A stretch of DNA of 64,000 nucleotides from Muribaculaceae bacterium (GCA_014867205.1 WGUO01000007.1:1-64000), one strand, 5' to 3'; numbered from the stretch's first letter, positions 49,222 through 59,686 are shown. A program made the numbers and translations. The notes: generated from the letters alone by a model not told the origin.

Positions 49222-51402
49222 TCAGTTGCCCAGGTCGGAAATGAATTTCACGCGGGCCAGACGTATGTCTTCCTCGTCGTATTCGTCGCCGAGCTCCTGA
49301 ATGGCGGCTTCGATGTCGCCATCCTCGCTCTCGCGGAAGTAATCGGTGATCTCCTGCAGCTGGTCGTCGTCGAGTATCTCGCTCACGAAGTAGTCTATGT
49401 CGATTTTCGTGCCTGCCTCCACGATTGCCTCGAGCTCGTCGAGGAATTCGGGGAACTCGAGCCCCATGCCATCGCACACCTCCTCGAGGTCTATCTTGCG
49501 GTCTATGGCCTGGATAATGGATATCTTCCGGTTGCTCTTGCGGGCCATAAGCCTGACGCGCACGTCCTGCGGCCGCTCTATATCGTTTTCCTCGACATAG
49601 CGGGCTATGACCTCGACAAATGGCTTGCCATATTTGGCAGCTTTGCCGGATCCGACTCCCGGCACAGCCAGCAGATCCTCAATAGTGACGGGATAGGTGG
49701 TCGACATTGCCTCGAGCGAGGGGTCCATGAACACCAGGTACGGCGGCACTCCGGCCTTGCGGGCCATGTCGCGTCGAAGCCCCTTGAGTATGGCGAAAAG
49801 CTCCTGGTCGAGCGCCCCGGACGCGCCGCTGCGCGTCTGGCTCTCTATGGTGTTGTCGGTGTAGTCGGCATCCTCGACCATCACGAAGGGCTGCGGCTTG
49901 TCCATGAACTCGTATCCGCGCTCCGTCACCTTAAGGATGCCGTAGTTGTCGAGATCTTTCTGCAGCAGTCCGGCTATTGCGACCTGGCGTATCAGCATCC
50001 CGACAAGACGCTCCTCCATATCGCGCAGCGAGCCGAAGCATTCCAACTCGTCGTGCCTGTTGTTTCGGATCTCGTCGGTGGCACGCCCTATCAGCATGTT
50101 GACCAGATAGTCGGCGCGGAAGCGCTCCTCGACCGCCAGCACCATCTCGATGACAGCCTGCGCCTCCTCGGTGGCCTCGATGCGCCTGCGTGGATTCAGG
50201 CAGTTGTCGCAGCTGCCGCAGTTCTCCTCCTCGTATGACTCGCCGAAGTAGTGAAGCAGTATGCGCCTGCGGCACACCGACGACTCGGCGTAGTCGGCGG
50301 TCTCCATGAGCAGTTGCCGACCTATCTCCTGCTCCTGTATGGACTTGCTCTGCATCAGTTTGTCGAGCTTCTGCAGGTCCTTGCGCGTGTAGAAGGTGAT
50401 ACACCGGCCCTCGCCGCCGTCACGTCCTGCACGCCCTGTCTCCTGATAGTAGCCCTCAAGGCTCTTGGGGATGTCGTAGTGTATCACATAGCGCACGTCG
50501 GGTTTGTCTATCCCCATCCCGAACGCTATGGTGGCCACTATCACGTCGACCTCCTCGCTCAGGAACGCATCCTGGTTGGCCGAGCGCGTCGGGCCATCCA
50601 TCCCTGCGTGATAGGGAAGTGCGGATATGCCGTTGATGCGCAGGGTCTCGGCGAGCTCCTCGACCCGCTTGCGGCTCAGACAGTATATTATGCCCGAGCG
50701 CCCCGGCATCGACTTGATGTAACGGATTATGTCGCGGTCGACATCCTTGGTCTTGGGCCTGACCTCATAGTAGAGGTTCTTGCGGTTGAAACTCGACTTG
50801 AACACACGCGCGTCGGGTATCCCGAGGTTCTTCTGTATGTCGCGCTGCACCTTGGGAGTCGCCGTGGCTGTCAGCGCTATGACCGGAAAGTCGCCGATAC
50901 TCGATATCATGGGCCGGATCTTGCGGTATTCGGGCCGGAAGTCGTGTCCCCACTCCGAGATACAGTGCGCCTCGTCGACGGCGAAGAAGGATATCCTGAT
51001 TGTCTTGAGGAACTCCACGTTCTCTTCCTTTGCCAGAGACTCGGGAGCGACATAGAGCAGTTTGGTGCGCCCCTCGCGAACATCGCGGCGCACCACCTCG
51101 GCTGCTGATTTCGACAGCGACGAGTTCAGGAAGTGCGCCACATGGTCTTCCTCCTCAAAGTTCCTGACAGCATCCACCTGGTTCTTCATCAGCGCTATCA
51201 GGGGCGACACCACTATGGCCGTCCCCTCCGACATAAGGGCCGGCAACTGGTAGCATAGCGACTTGCCGCCACCGGTCGGCATCAGCACAAAGACATCCTG
51301 ACCATCAAGAAGGCTCTTGATGATCTCAAGCTGATTGCCTTTGAAACTTTCAAAGCCAAAATGCTTCTTGAGCGCTTGATGTATTTTTACGGTATCAGAC
51401 AT
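49222..51402 (-). CDS. recQ: ATP-dependent DNA helicase RecQ (726 aa)
   Basis: This superfamily 2 helicase acts in recombination and fork repair. From ATG 51402 the protein starts MSDTVKIHQALKKHFGF. The helicase core shows LMPTGGGKSLCYQLP (Walker A, about residue 43), VDEAHCISEWGHDFRPEY (DEAH box) and QETGRAGRDGGEGRCI (motif VI). The zinc/RQC region has CRRRILLHYFGE and CGSCDNC (about 380-400), and an HRDC domain sits at about 535-600 (LDQELFAILKGLRRDMARKA). The frame extends to an ATG at 51498, but those 32 residues (RCRTHWDGQASRHG) are not typical of the family, so the later start is preferred. It lies downstream of clpX beyond a terminator and has its own promoter. Confidence 0.94.
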   Translation of the reverse strand: MSDTVKIHQALKKHFGFESFKGNQLEIIKSLLDGQDVFVLMPTGGGKSLCYQLPALMSEGTAIVVSPLIALMKNQVDAVRNFEEEDHVAHFLNSSLSKSAAEVVRRDVREGRTKLLYVAPESLAKEENVEFLKTIRISFFAVDEAHCISEWGHDFRPEYRKIRPMISSIGDFPVIALTATATPKVQRDIQKNLGIPDARVFKSSFNRKNLYYEVRPKTKDVDRDIIRYIKSMPGRSGIIYCLSRKRVEELAETLRINGISALPYHAGMDGPTRSANQDAFLSEEVDVIVATIAFGMGIDKPDVRYVIHYDIPKSLEGYYQETGRAGRDGGEGRCITFYTRKDLQKLDKLMQSKSIQEQEIGRQLLMETADYAESSVCRRRILLHYFGESYEEENCGSCDNCLNPRRRIEATEEAQAVIEMVLAVEERFRADYLVNMLIGRATDEIRNNRHDELECFGSLRDMEERLVGMLIRQVAIAGLLQKDLDNYGILKVTERGYEFMDKPQPFVMVEDADYTDNTIESQTRSGASGALDQELFAILKGLRRDMARKAGVPPYLVFMDPSLEAMSTTYPVTIEDLLAVPGVGSGKAAKYGKPFVEVIARYVEENDIERPQDVRVRLMARKSNRKISIIQAIDRKIDLEEVCDGMGLEFPEFLDELEAIVEAGTKIDIDYFVSEILDDDQLQEITDYFRESEDGDIEAAIQELGDEYDEEDIRLARVKFISDLGN

Positions 51403-51539
51403 TGCAGGAGCGAGGTTATACTGTGATTTCTGTCCATGACGCGAAGCCTGACCATCCCAATGAGTGCGGCAACGCTGTCTCATGAAGTTGTCGGCCATCT
51501 TTCTATATAGTCAGCCGCGTAACTTCTTGGTCTTAGTAA

Positions 51540-51571
51540 CAAAATTAAACTAATTTTTCGTAAAATGCAAG
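51540..51571 (-). promoter_or_regulatory. Promoter of recQ
   Basis: On the minus strand, CTTG (51568-51571), 20 nt, TAATTTTG (51540-51547). The -7 box is perfect and the -33 box has one mismatch. It lies between the clpX terminator and recQ. Confidence 0.6.
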
Positions 51572-51601
51572 AAGTTTTACAATTTATTGCTGAAATAATG
51601 T

Positions 51602-51647
51602 AAAAAAAATCCTTGCCCGCTCCGCTGTCACGCGTACCGGGCAAGGA
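51602..51647 (-). terminator. Rho-independent terminator of clpX
   Basis: A 10-bp stem TCCTTGCCCG/CGGGCAAGGA (51610-51619 and 51638-51647) has an 18-nt loop. It is followed, on the minus strand, by a run of eight T (51602-51609 read as A on plus). It sits 45 bp after the clpX stop. Confidence 0.88.
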
Positions 51648-51692
51648 GTCTTATCGTTGCCTGTAGTGCAACCACGTTGCACTTTTGTCCTT

Positions 51693-52934
<1,242 letters not shown>

Positions 52935-52944
52935 CGGTCGGAGT

Positions 52945-53661
52945 TTACTTGTCTTCCTTGCGGGGATTGATGAGCACCTTGTCGATCATGCCGTATTCCT
53001 TCGCTTCGGCTGCTGTCATCCAGTAGTCACGGTCGGAGTCTGCCTCCACCTTGTCGAATGGCTGGCCGGAGTGGGTGGAGATGATGTTGTAGAGTTCCTC
53101 CTTGAGCTTGAGGATCTCGCGGGCGGTGATCTCGATATCCGACGCCTGGCCCTGTATGCCTCCCATCGGCTGGTGAATCATGACTCGCGAGTGAGGCAGC
53201 GCGAAACGCTTGCCGCCTTCGCCGGCCACAAGCAGCACGGCGGCCATTGACGCGGCCATGCCGGTGCAGATCGTAGACACGTCGGAGTTGATGTACTGCA
53301 TCGTGTCGTAGATGCCGAGTCCGGCGTAGACGGAGCCGCCCGGCGAGTTGATGTAGAGGCTGATGTCCTTGTCGGGATCAACAGAGTCAAGATAGAGCAG
53401 CTGAGCCTGGATGATGTTGGCGCTCTGGTCGGACACCTGGGTGCCAAGGAAGATGATGCGGTCCATCATCAGGCGCGAGAAGACGTCCATCTGCGTCACG
53501 TTGAGCTGACGCTCCTCCAGGATATAGGGATTCATATAGTCGGCTGTCGGGGCTGTCACCGAGGTGATGCCGCTGCGGTCCATGGCGCGGGCATAGGAGT
53601 CGAGGGTGTTCGAGCTCATGCCCAGATGGTTGACGGCGAAGTTTCTAAAGTCGTTCTTCAT
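52945..53661 (-). CDS. clpP: ATP-dependent Clp protease proteolytic subunit ClpP (238 aa)
   Basis: This is the serine peptidase of the Clp system. The catalytic Ser lies in CTGMAASMAAVLL and the His in PHSRVMIHQPMGG, with an Asp further on; substrate-binding glycines are in INSPGGSVYAGLGIYDTM. The preferred start is ATG 53661 (MKNDFRNFAVNHLGMSS). Twenty-five upstream codons are open in frame but read as non-conserved sequence. The gene lies between tig (171 bp upstream) and clpX (10 bp downstream), the classic tig-clpP-clpX order. Confidence 0.96.
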   Translation of the reverse strand: MKNDFRNFAVNHLGMSSNTLDSYARAMDRSGITSVTAPTADYMNPYILEERQLNVTQMDVFSRLMMDRIIFLGTQVSDQSANIIQAQLLYLDSVDPDKDISLYINSPGGSVYAGLGIYDTMQYINSDVSTICTGMAASMAAVLLVAGEGGKRFALPHSRVMIHQPMGGIQGQASDIEITAREILKLKEELYNIISTHSGQPFDKVEADSDRDYWMTAAEAKEYGMIDKVLINPRKEDK

Positions 53662-53832
53662 ATCTTTCTTTCCGGTTTCGGGCCTTGCACCCGCGATTGC
53701 GTCGCGGATTGCCCTGTTATTCAATAAATACAACAACTCCGCGGGCTCCCCGTTGGCGGGTATCTCCGCGAAGTTGATTATATTGTTACAAATAGCGTGC
53801 CAATCTCATGGCCGCTCTGTGCGGTGGTGTTC

Positions 53833-55194
53833 TCAGGCTTTCTCGGCCTCGGCGCGGAACAGCTCGTTGAACTCGTCGACCGTAACTTCCTTCTCGTCGA
53901 CTGTGACTGCGCCGCGGATTGCGGAGAAGAGCTTCATGTCGCTTGTCTGGCGGTACACGGTATTGTGGGCCTTCTCGTCCTTGAGGATCTCGTCGGCATA
54001 GTGCTCCACAGCGTCCTCGGGAACATTGGCCATGCCATACTGCGCGAACTGGTTGCGGGCCATCAGACGCGCGGTGTTGCGCAGGTCTTCCTCCTCGACC
54101 TTTACTCCGAGTTCGTTGATCATCTTGTCTTTCTCAAGGTCCCATACGAGCTGGTCACGGATCTGGCCATACTCGCCGTCGATGTTCTCGGCGTTGAGTT
54201 TCTCGTTCTGGGCAATGAGAAAGTCCTTGAGCACGTCGTCGGGGAGCTCGAGGTCACCGGTCTCCTTGCGGATCACCTTCTCTGCGTCGATCGTGAAGCG
54301 GTAGTTCTGGTCGCCTGTCAGCGATGCCTCTATCATCTCCTTAACCGCCTTACGGTATTCGTCGGCATCCTTCACCTTGTCGCCGAATGCCTCCTTGAAG
54401 AACTCCTCGTTAAGCTCAGCGGGCTTCAGCACGATGATCTCCTTGATGTCGAAACGGAAATCGCCCTGGTGCTTCTCGGCCTCCTCCTTCGGCAGTCCGA
54501 GCATCGAGCTGAGCTCGGTGGGATTGCTCTCGCATGTTGCCGCGGGATTGAACACGAGGCTGTCGCCCACGTGCTTGCCGAGGAACAGGTTGCGCTGGTC
54601 ATCTGACTTGAAGTACTGCGGAGCGACGATGCCGTTCTCGACCTTGACTCCACCCTCGCGTACGGTGCCGTCCTCGTTGAGCTCGGTGATGACACCTTTC
54701 ACCAGTGCTGTGTCGTCAACCTCGTCGCCGGGCTCCTGCTTGCCGAAACGGCGGCGAAGCGCCTCGTCCTGACGGTCTACCATCTCATCGGTCACCTGAA
54801 TCTTGTAGTAGGGGATGTGTACATCCTTGTCGAGCTTGACTGTGAAGTCGGGAGCCACACCTACCTTGAACTTCAGGGTGAACTCCTTGGCGTCGTCGTT
54901 GATGGCGTTGGCCTTATCGGGCACAGGGTTGCCGAGGACATTGATGTCGTTCTCCTTTATATAATTGAAGATAGCCTCGCCGACGAGCTTGTTGATCTCG
55001 TCATATTTCACGGCTTTGCCATATTTCTTCTCTATGAGGGCGGCGGGCACGTGTCCGGGACGGAATCCGGGCTCGGCATGCTTCTTGCCGATCTCCTTGA
55101 GCTGTTTCTTCACATTGTCTGCGTAATCGCTCTCCTCAACGGTCATTGTGATCTCGCCGATCACGTCGCTGACCTTTGCATAGTCTATTTTCAT
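53833..55194 (-). CDS. tig: Trigger factor, ribosome-associated chaperone (453 aa)
   Basis: The N-terminal ribosome-binding domain contains the signature GFRPGHVPAALIEKKYG (about residues 42-58). A middle FKBP-like domain (about 150-250; DTALVKGVITELNEDG) and a long helical C-terminal chaperone domain follow, the latter with EEDLRNTARLMARNQFAQYG. It folds nascent chains at the exit tunnel. It leads the tig-clpP-clpX block on the minus strand and is preceded by a leader of about 180 nt and a candidate promoter that overlaps the end of the aminopeptidase gene. Confidence 0.95.
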   Translation of the reverse strand: MKIDYAKVSDVIGEITMTVEESDYADNVKKQLKEIGKKHAEPGFRPGHVPAALIEKKYGKAVKYDEINKLVGEAIFNYIKENDINVLGNPVPDKANAINDDAKEFTLKFKVGVAPDFTVKLDKDVHIPYYKIQVTDEMVDRQDEALRRRFGKQEPGDEVDDTALVKGVITELNEDGTVREGGVKVENGIVAPQYFKSDDQRNLFLGKHVGDSLVFNPAATCESNPTELSSMLGLPKEEAEKHQGDFRFDIKEIIVLKPAELNEEFFKEAFGDKVKDADEYRKAVKEMIEASLTGDQNYRFTIDAEKVIRKETGDLELPDDVLKDFLIAQNEKLNAENIDGEYGQIRDQLVWDLEKDKMINELGVKVEEEDLRNTARLMARNQFAQYGMANVPEDAVEHYADEILKDEKAHNTVYRQTSDMKLFSAIRGAVTVDEKEVTVDEFNELFRAEAEKA

Positions 55195-55380
55195 CTCTAT
55201 CAGATATGATTTTTTATAATTTTTGTCTAACTTGCTGAAGCCGCACTGTGGTCTTCTCGTCGAAGGGGCAAACGGCTTCCGACTGGATATGTCTCCGGGT
55301 TATTGCGGGAAACGACAGGTCCCGCCATGTCTATAACACGATATTCGGAAATATATTCCGTCGGTTTTGCAAACGAAATG

Positions 55381-55411
55381 CAAAATTAACAAAAATTTAG
55401 TTTATTTCAAG
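55381..55411 (-). promoter_or_regulatory. Promoter of tig-clpP-clpX
   Basis: On the minus strand, CTTG (55408-55411), 19 nt, TAATTTTG (55381-55388). It overlaps the last codons of the M18 aminopeptidase gene and predicts a tig leader of about 180 nt. Confidence 0.6.
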
Positions 55412-56787
55412 AATTGGCGGAAAACTTTTATCATGTCGATATGGTCGGAGACGGCTGCAGTCTCGCGCGCGGAGTGCATGGCCCATATCGGACATCCGAC
55501 ATCGACGCCGTCGATGTCGAGCTGTGCCGACGATATGTTGCCAAGGGTGCTTCCCCCGGCCACATCGGCGTGGTTGACGAAATACTGCATGTTGACTCCG
55601 GCCTCCTCGCAGAGGGCGTGGAACACGGCCGCTCCGCGCCCGTCGGTCATGTACTTGCAGTTGGCGTTGATCTTGACAACCGGGCCCCCGCCGAGCACGG
55701 GGTGGTTGGTCGGGTCGTACTTCTCATTGTAGTTGGGGTGCCAGCCATGGGCGTCGTCGGCCGAGATCATAAATGAGTTGGCGAGCGCCATATAGAACGC
55801 CTGTGGATTGTCGGAGGTCACATCGCATACCCGCTCGATGATGTGCCTTAGCACGGGCGAGGCCGCTCCCTGCTTTGTGCCTGAGCCTGTCTCCTCATTG
55901 TCGAAGAGGGCAAGAACACGCATCGCCGGGCATGGCGTGTCACACTCGGCAAGAAGTGCCTCGAGTCCGGCGAATGCCATCGACAGGTCGTCGATACGCG
56001 CAGACTGTATGTACTGCTCCTTGACTCCGACAAGACCCGGGCTTTCGGCCGGATAGAGACAGAGCTCGTAGTCGAGTATGTCGTCGGCGGTAAACAGTTC
56101 ATGTCTTTTAATTAATGTGAGGGGAGCCGGACTCATCTCAAAGTCTTCCTCCTCACAGCATGCGTTGAGTTCGTCGGCCAGGATGCGGCGGATCAGGCCT
56201 CCGTGGGCCTTCATGTCCTCGATCTCTTCGGGGGAGTAGTAGCCGACCACCGGCTTCATGTCTTTCTGCACTGAGAGGGGATTCCCTTCGTTTACGGCGC
56301 GGTTGAAGTGTATGGCGAGATGAGGTATCGTGGCCACAGGCCGCTCAAGGTCAATGAGGATCTCGCGTGGCTCCATGGCCGACTCGCCGCGCAGCAGCAC
56401 TCGTCCTGAGATGGAGAGGGGACGGTCAAACCATGTGTAGAGTATACCGCCGCCATATTTCTCGACGTTGAGCGACACCACTCCCCCGTCGCCATATATC
56501 TCGCAGTTGGGTTTCAGCTTGAAGCAGGGGCTGTCGGTATGGGCCGAGATGATGCGCACACCGGCCTCCTCTATCGGCTCGGTACCGGCCACAAAGGCGA
56601 ATACCGCCGAGTTGTTCTTGGTCACATAGTATTTGCCGCCGGGCCTGATGTCCCAGGCCTCGCGTTCGTATAGCCGGGTGAAGCCCCTCTCCTCGAGATC
56701 GTTAGTCACGGCGTCGACGGCAAGAAAATTGCATGTCGAGTATTGCAGGAGGTCTATCAGACGTCCGATGATATTCTCTTCTTTCAT
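55402..56787 (-). CDS. M18-family aminopeptidase (461 aa)
   Basis: This cytoplasmic zinc aminopeptidase trims acidic or neutral N-terminal residues. Metal and catalytic motifs are visible: RIISAHTDSPCFKLKPN (about residue 80, His-x-Asp), ALFDNEETGSGTKQG, MISADDAHGWHPNY and YFVNHADVAGGSTLGNI. The length fits M18 (about 430-470). It is the last gene of a tight minus-strand operon after yicC, gmk, nadD and DUF5063 (6 bp after DUF5063). Its end overlaps the tig promoter. Confidence 0.93.
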   Translation of the reverse strand: MKEENIIGRLIDLLQYSTCNFLAVDAVTNDLEERGFTRLYEREAWDIRPGGKYYVTKNNSAVFAFVAGTEPIEEAGVRIISAHTDSPCFKLKPNCEIYGDGGVVSLNVEKYGGGILYTWFDRPLSISGRVLLRGESAMEPREILIDLERPVATIPHLAIHFNRAVNEGNPLSVQKDMKPVVGYYSPEEIEDMKAHGGLIRRILADELNACCEEEDFEMSPAPLTLIKRHELFTADDILDYELCLYPAESPGLVGVKEQYIQSARIDDLSMAFAGLEALLAECDTPCPAMRVLALFDNEETGSGTKQGAASPVLRHIIERVCDVTSDNPQAFYMALANSFMISADDAHGWHPNYNEKYDPTNHPVLGGGPVVKINANCKYMTDGRGAAVFHALCEEAGVNMQYFVNHADVAGGSTLGNISSAQLDIDGVDVGCPIWAMHSARETAAVSDHIDMIKVFRQFLK

Positions 56788-56793
56788 GGTATT

Positions 56794-57309
56794 TTAATTG
56801 TTATATTTCAAATGATTGAGCGCTCGCATCACGTTACAGAGAGTCTGTGACCAGTATGCCTCGAAGTTCTCGCGGCACTCGCGGTAGGCGCCGACCGACT
56901 GCTCGCCCTCACTCTCCTTGACAACCGAAAGGAAGTTGTATAGGGGCTGGAAGATGTCGGCAAGACTCTCGGAGATGCTTGCCGCTATCGGAGTGTCGCT
57001 GTATTTCATGTCTTCCTCGAATGTCTCGAGATAGACATCGTCCTCGCCGAGAACGGTCTCGACGTTGCGGCGTATGCTGTCGTAGAAGTCTTCATCGACA
57101 TAGGTTGGATAGTACCCGAAGTCAAGGCCCGTGTCGGCATCCTCGACTGCCAGGTCGGAGAAGTGCCAGTAGAGGCGTGGCAGGTAGCCGAGTATCTCGG
57201 TGATGAAGTCGGCCTTCTCCGACTGGCGGGCATTCTCGAGGGCCGCGCAGTAGTCGGAGGCCAGCGCGGTCACCGTCAGCAACTGCGACTGTAGTTCATG
57301 GTCATTCAT
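56794..57309 (-). CDS. DUF5063 domain protein (171 aa)
   Basis: This is a cytoplasmic, mostly helical protein with no signal peptide. The sequence runs LTVTALASDYCAALENAR, ILGYLPRLYWHFSDL, YVDEDFYDSIRRNVETVLG and ISESLADIFQPLYNFLS, and matches DUF5063 over its length. The function is unknown. It overlaps nadD by 8 bp and is followed 6 bp later by the aminopeptidase gene, so it is part of the same operon and probably a housekeeping protein. Confidence 0.85.
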   Translation of the reverse strand: MNDHELQSQLLTVTALASDYCAALENARQSEKADFITEILGYLPRLYWHFSDLAVEDADTGLDFGYYPTYVDEDFYDSIRRNVETVLGEDDVYLETFEEDMKYSDTPIAASISESLADIFQPLYNFLSVVKESEGEQSVGAYRECRENFEAYWSQTLCNVMRALNHLKYNN

Positions 57310-57874
57310 ATAGTCTGTGTTTCTTTATATAGTCCGCCACCTCGGGGGCGAGAAAATAGTTTACATTCTTTTTTTCGGCTATCGCTGTGCGGATGAAGGT
57401 AGAGCTGATCAGCGCCTGCGGCGCCTCGCAGAGCAGTCTGACTCCGGAGGGCAACTCGCCTGCCACGGGGTATCCGGGCCGAGGATAGATGATTATCGGG
57501 TATCTCGCCAGGATTTTCTGCCAGGCGCGCCAGCGGTCGAACTCAAGCCAGTTGTCGGAGCCTATCACCAGGCTGAACTCGTGCTCGGGATATTCCCCGC
57601 TCAGCCGCTCTAATGTACGGCATGTGTAGGAGGGCAGCGGCATCGAGAACTCGAAGTCCGAGGCCTCTACCGATGCACAGCGACGCGCCACGATCCGGCA
57701 CATCTCCAGCCGGTGGGCGTCGGAGATCGGGGGCCGGTCCTGCTTGAGCGGATTCAGCGGACTCGGCATGAGCCACACCCGGTCAAGCCCGCAGAACTGC
57801 GACAGGTAGTTGGCCACCATGGCGTGACCCGTATGTATCGGGTCGAAGCTTCCACTGAAAATCCCTATCTTCAT
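57302..57874 (-). CDS. nadD: Nicotinate-nucleotide adenylyltransferase NadD (190 aa)
   Basis: It adenylates nicotinate mononucleotide to deamido-NAD. The nucleotidyltransferase motif GSFDPIHTGHAMVANYL (about residues 8-24) carries the HxGH signature, and the C-terminal ISSTFIRTAI is the second conserved motif. Substrate-site residues VIGSDNWLEFDRW lie between. It begins 1 bp after the gmk stop and overlaps DUF5063 by 8 bp, so translation is coupled. Gmk-nadD neighbours are common in Bacteroidota. Confidence 0.96.
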   Translation of the reverse strand: MKIGIFSGSFDPIHTGHAMVANYLSQFCGLDRVWLMPSPLNPLKQDRPPISDAHRLEMCRIVARRCASVEASDFEFSMPLPSYTCRTLERLSGEYPEHEFSLVIGSDNWLEFDRWRAWQKILARYPIIIYPRPGYPVAGELPSGVRLLCEAPQALISSTFIRTAIAEKKNVNYFLAPEVADYIKKHRLYE

Positions 57875-57875
57875 C

Positions 57876-58448
57876 TTATTTTCCTATGAAGTTCCTGATG
57901 AGTGTCCCGACCTCGGCAACCGCCCGGTCAAGGTCATCATTGACTACCCGGCAGTCGAATTGCGGGGCAAACGACATCTCATAGTCGGCCTTTTCTATTC
58001 TATGAAGCAGCGACTCCTCGGAGTCGGTGTTGCGCCCGCGAAGGCGAGCCTCAAGTTCCTCGAGGCCCGGTGGCATAATGAAGATCGAGATGGCGTCGTC
58101 GCCAAACTGCCTCTTGACGTTCAGGGCCCCCTTGACATCGATGTCCATTATCAGGTTGCGGCCCGAGCCGGTCACACGCTCCACCTCCTGGCGGAGGGTG
58201 CCGTATTTCGTGCCGGCATATACCTCTTCCCACTCCACAAACATGCCGCCCGCTATGCGGCGGTCGAATTCCTCGGGCGTCAGGAAGTAGTATTCGCGTC
58301 CGTCCCGTTCCTCGCCACGAGGTTTACGGCTCGTGGCCGAGATCGAGAAACCGAGGTTTAGGTCTGGCTCATTCATCAGGCGCCCAATGATGGTTGACTT
58401 ACCGGTGCCTGACGGTGCGGAGAGTATGATGATTTTTCCTTTATCCAT
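57876..58448 (-). CDS. gmk: Guanylate kinase (190 aa)
   Basis: It phosphorylates GMP to GDP. The P-loop SAPSGTGKSTIIGRL is at residues 9-23, and the GMP-binding segment follows (SATSRKPRGEERDGREYYF). The lid contains RLRGRNTDSEESLLHRI. The length is standard. It lies 12 bp after yicC and 1 bp before nadD. Confidence 0.97.
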   Translation of the reverse strand: MDKGKIIILSAPSGTGKSTIIGRLMNEPDLNLGFSISATSRKPRGEERDGREYYFLTPEEFDRRIAGGMFVEWEEVYAGTKYGTLRQEVERVTGSGRNLIMDIDVKGALNVKRQFGDDAISIFIMPPGLEELEARLRGRNTDSEESLLHRIEKADYEMSFAPQFDCRVVNDDLDRAVAEVGTLIRNFIGK

Positions 58449-58460
58449 TGTTGTCGGGGA

Positions 58461-59351
58461 TTATAGCACGTTCAGGACCTGCTCCTTGATCTGCTCGAGC
58501 TCGTCTTTCATCATCACCACTATCTTCTGCATCTCGGCATGGTTGGACTTCGAGCCGAGGGTGTTGATCTCGCGGCCCATCTCCTGGGCGATAAAACCGA
58601 GTTTCTTGCCCTGCCCCTGAGGGGCACGCCCTCCCTCGGGGGCACCCATAGTCTCCACAAAGTAGTTGAGGTGGGCACGGAGGCGTGTCTTCTCCTCGGT
58701 CACGTCGAGTTTCTCGATGTAGAAGATGAGTTCCTGCTCAAGTCGACCGCGGTCGTATTCGATCGAGGTCAGGCGACCTAACTGTTCCTCGAGTCTCGTC
58801 CGAATCCGGGGCACACGTTCTGCCTCGTAGGGTGCAACCTTTTCGAGCAGCGCGGAGATGTTCGCTATCTTGCTTATGAAGAAGTCATAGAGTTTTCTGC
58901 CCTCCGAGATTCGGAATTCGGTGAGGGCGTCGGCGGCCATGGTCACGGCGTCGAGGAAGGCCTCGACATCTTCCTTGCCAAGTTCGCTTGTCTCCTGACG
59001 CAACGCGTCGGGCAGACGAAGCAGGGTCGAGTACCAGTCTGCCGGCTCGGGGAGCCCGAGGCGGACGGCAAGGTCCTCGATCTGGCTCTTGTAGCCGGCA
59101 AGCAATGCGGTGTTGATCTGCACGGGAGCCTCCCCGCCGATAAACTCGCTGGTGGCGTTGAGCTCGACTTTGCCGCGCTCGAGCACTCCGGCGATACGGT
59201 TACGCGCCTCCAGCTCGACCTCCTTGAAGCATGACGGCACACGCATCATCAGGTCGAGTTGCTTCGAGTTGAGCGACTTTATGTCTACTGTGATTTTTCT
59301 TGACGGCGAGGAGACCGTACCCCTCCCGAAACCGGTCATAGATAGTATCAT
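58461..59351 (-). CDS. YicC/YloC-family endoribonuclease (296 aa)
   Basis: The N-terminus MILSMTGFGRGTVSSPSR and SLNSKQLDLMMRVPS match the YicC_N region. The C-terminal DUF1732 part contains KLDVTEEKTRLRAHLNYF, then KKLGFIAQEMGREINTLGSKSNHAEMQ (given in parts: KKLGFIAQEMGREINT, LGSKSNHAEMQ). Members of this family are metal-dependent endoribonucleases acting on structured RNA. It is the first gene of the yicC-gmk-nadD operon, a common bacterial pairing, behind a good promoter with a leader of about 155 nt. Confidence 0.94.
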   Translation of the reverse strand: MILSMTGFGRGTVSSPSRKITVDIKSLNSKQLDLMMRVPSCFKEVELEARNRIAGVLERGKVELNATSEFIGGEAPVQINTALLAGYKSQIEDLAVRLGLPEPADWYSTLLRLPDALRQETSELGKEDVEAFLDAVTMAADALTEFRISEGRKLYDFFISKIANISALLEKVAPYEAERVPRIRTRLEEQLGRLTSIEYDRGRLEQELIFYIEKLDVTEEKTRLRAHLNYFVETMGAPEGGRAPQGQGKKLGFIAQEMGREINTLGSKSNHAEMQKIVVMMKDELEQIKEQVLNVL

Positions 59352-59497
59352 CTTTTCCGAGACTTTTAGATTGTTTACAAGAGACCCTCAGAAAGCAGTA
59401 GATCAAACATATAGAATGTTTTAAATAGACTTATAGAGAGTCCCCTGTTAGACTTTTAGAATGTTTCTTTCACATATGACCTGATTGTCTTCAAACC

Positions 59498-59515
59498 GCA
59501 ATCAGGTTTGATTGC
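59498..59515. promoter_or_regulatory. Palindrome at the yicC transcription start
   Basis: GCAATCA-GGTT-TGATTGC, 7-bp arms, directly abuts the -7 box of the yicC promoter. A second copy of the half-site (CTGATTG) lies 15 bp away. It could be an operator or a 5' stem-loop. Confidence 0.35.
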
Positions 59516-59546
59516 AAAAATAATAAAAATCCCCTAAACCCGCAAA
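59515..59546 (-). promoter_or_regulatory. Promoter of the yicC-gmk-nadD operon
   Basis: On the minus strand, TTTG (59543-59546), 20 nt, TATTTTTG (59515-59522): a full consensus match. Confidence 0.7.
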
Positions 59547-59631
59547 TCCCATCCCCCACCTCTCCAAATGTGATGAAAAATTTGCGATTTGGCTAAAGTA
59601 TAACCGCAAATAGACAGGCGGCCGTTATATG

Positions 59632-59664
59632 AAAAAGCGGCTGATTCTCATGAATCAGCCGCTT
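59632..59664 (-). terminator. Rho-independent terminator of the phosphomutase gene
   Basis: Perfect 13-bp arms AAGCGGCTGATTC/GAATCAGCCGCTT with a TCAT loop are followed on the minus strand by a T-run (59632-59636). It sits 22 bp after the phosphomutase stop. Confidence 0.92.
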
Positions 59665-59686
59665 AAGTGTTATCTTGGGAAGTTTT

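Larger units (their letters stand above)
59352..59686. other. 335-bp intergenic region: yicC leader and phosphomutase terminator
   Basis: It contains the phosphomutase terminator (59632-59664), the yicC promoter (59515-59546), a small palindrome (59498-59515) and a 90-bp-spaced direct repeat GACTTTTAGAxTGTTT (59361 and 59451). No gene is visible. Confidence 0.6.

Noticed and set aside
49192..50238. A 348-codon plus-strand frame opposite recQ
   Set aside because: It covers the recQ RQC/HRDC region in antisense and has no signal, motif or plausible context.
51403..51498. N-terminal extension of RecQ
   Set aside because: The extra 32 residues are unlike the family, while ATG 51402 gives a normal RecQ start.
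53662..53736. N-terminal extension of ClpP
   Set aside because: The 25 extra residues look non-conserved; the start at 53661 gives the usual family length.
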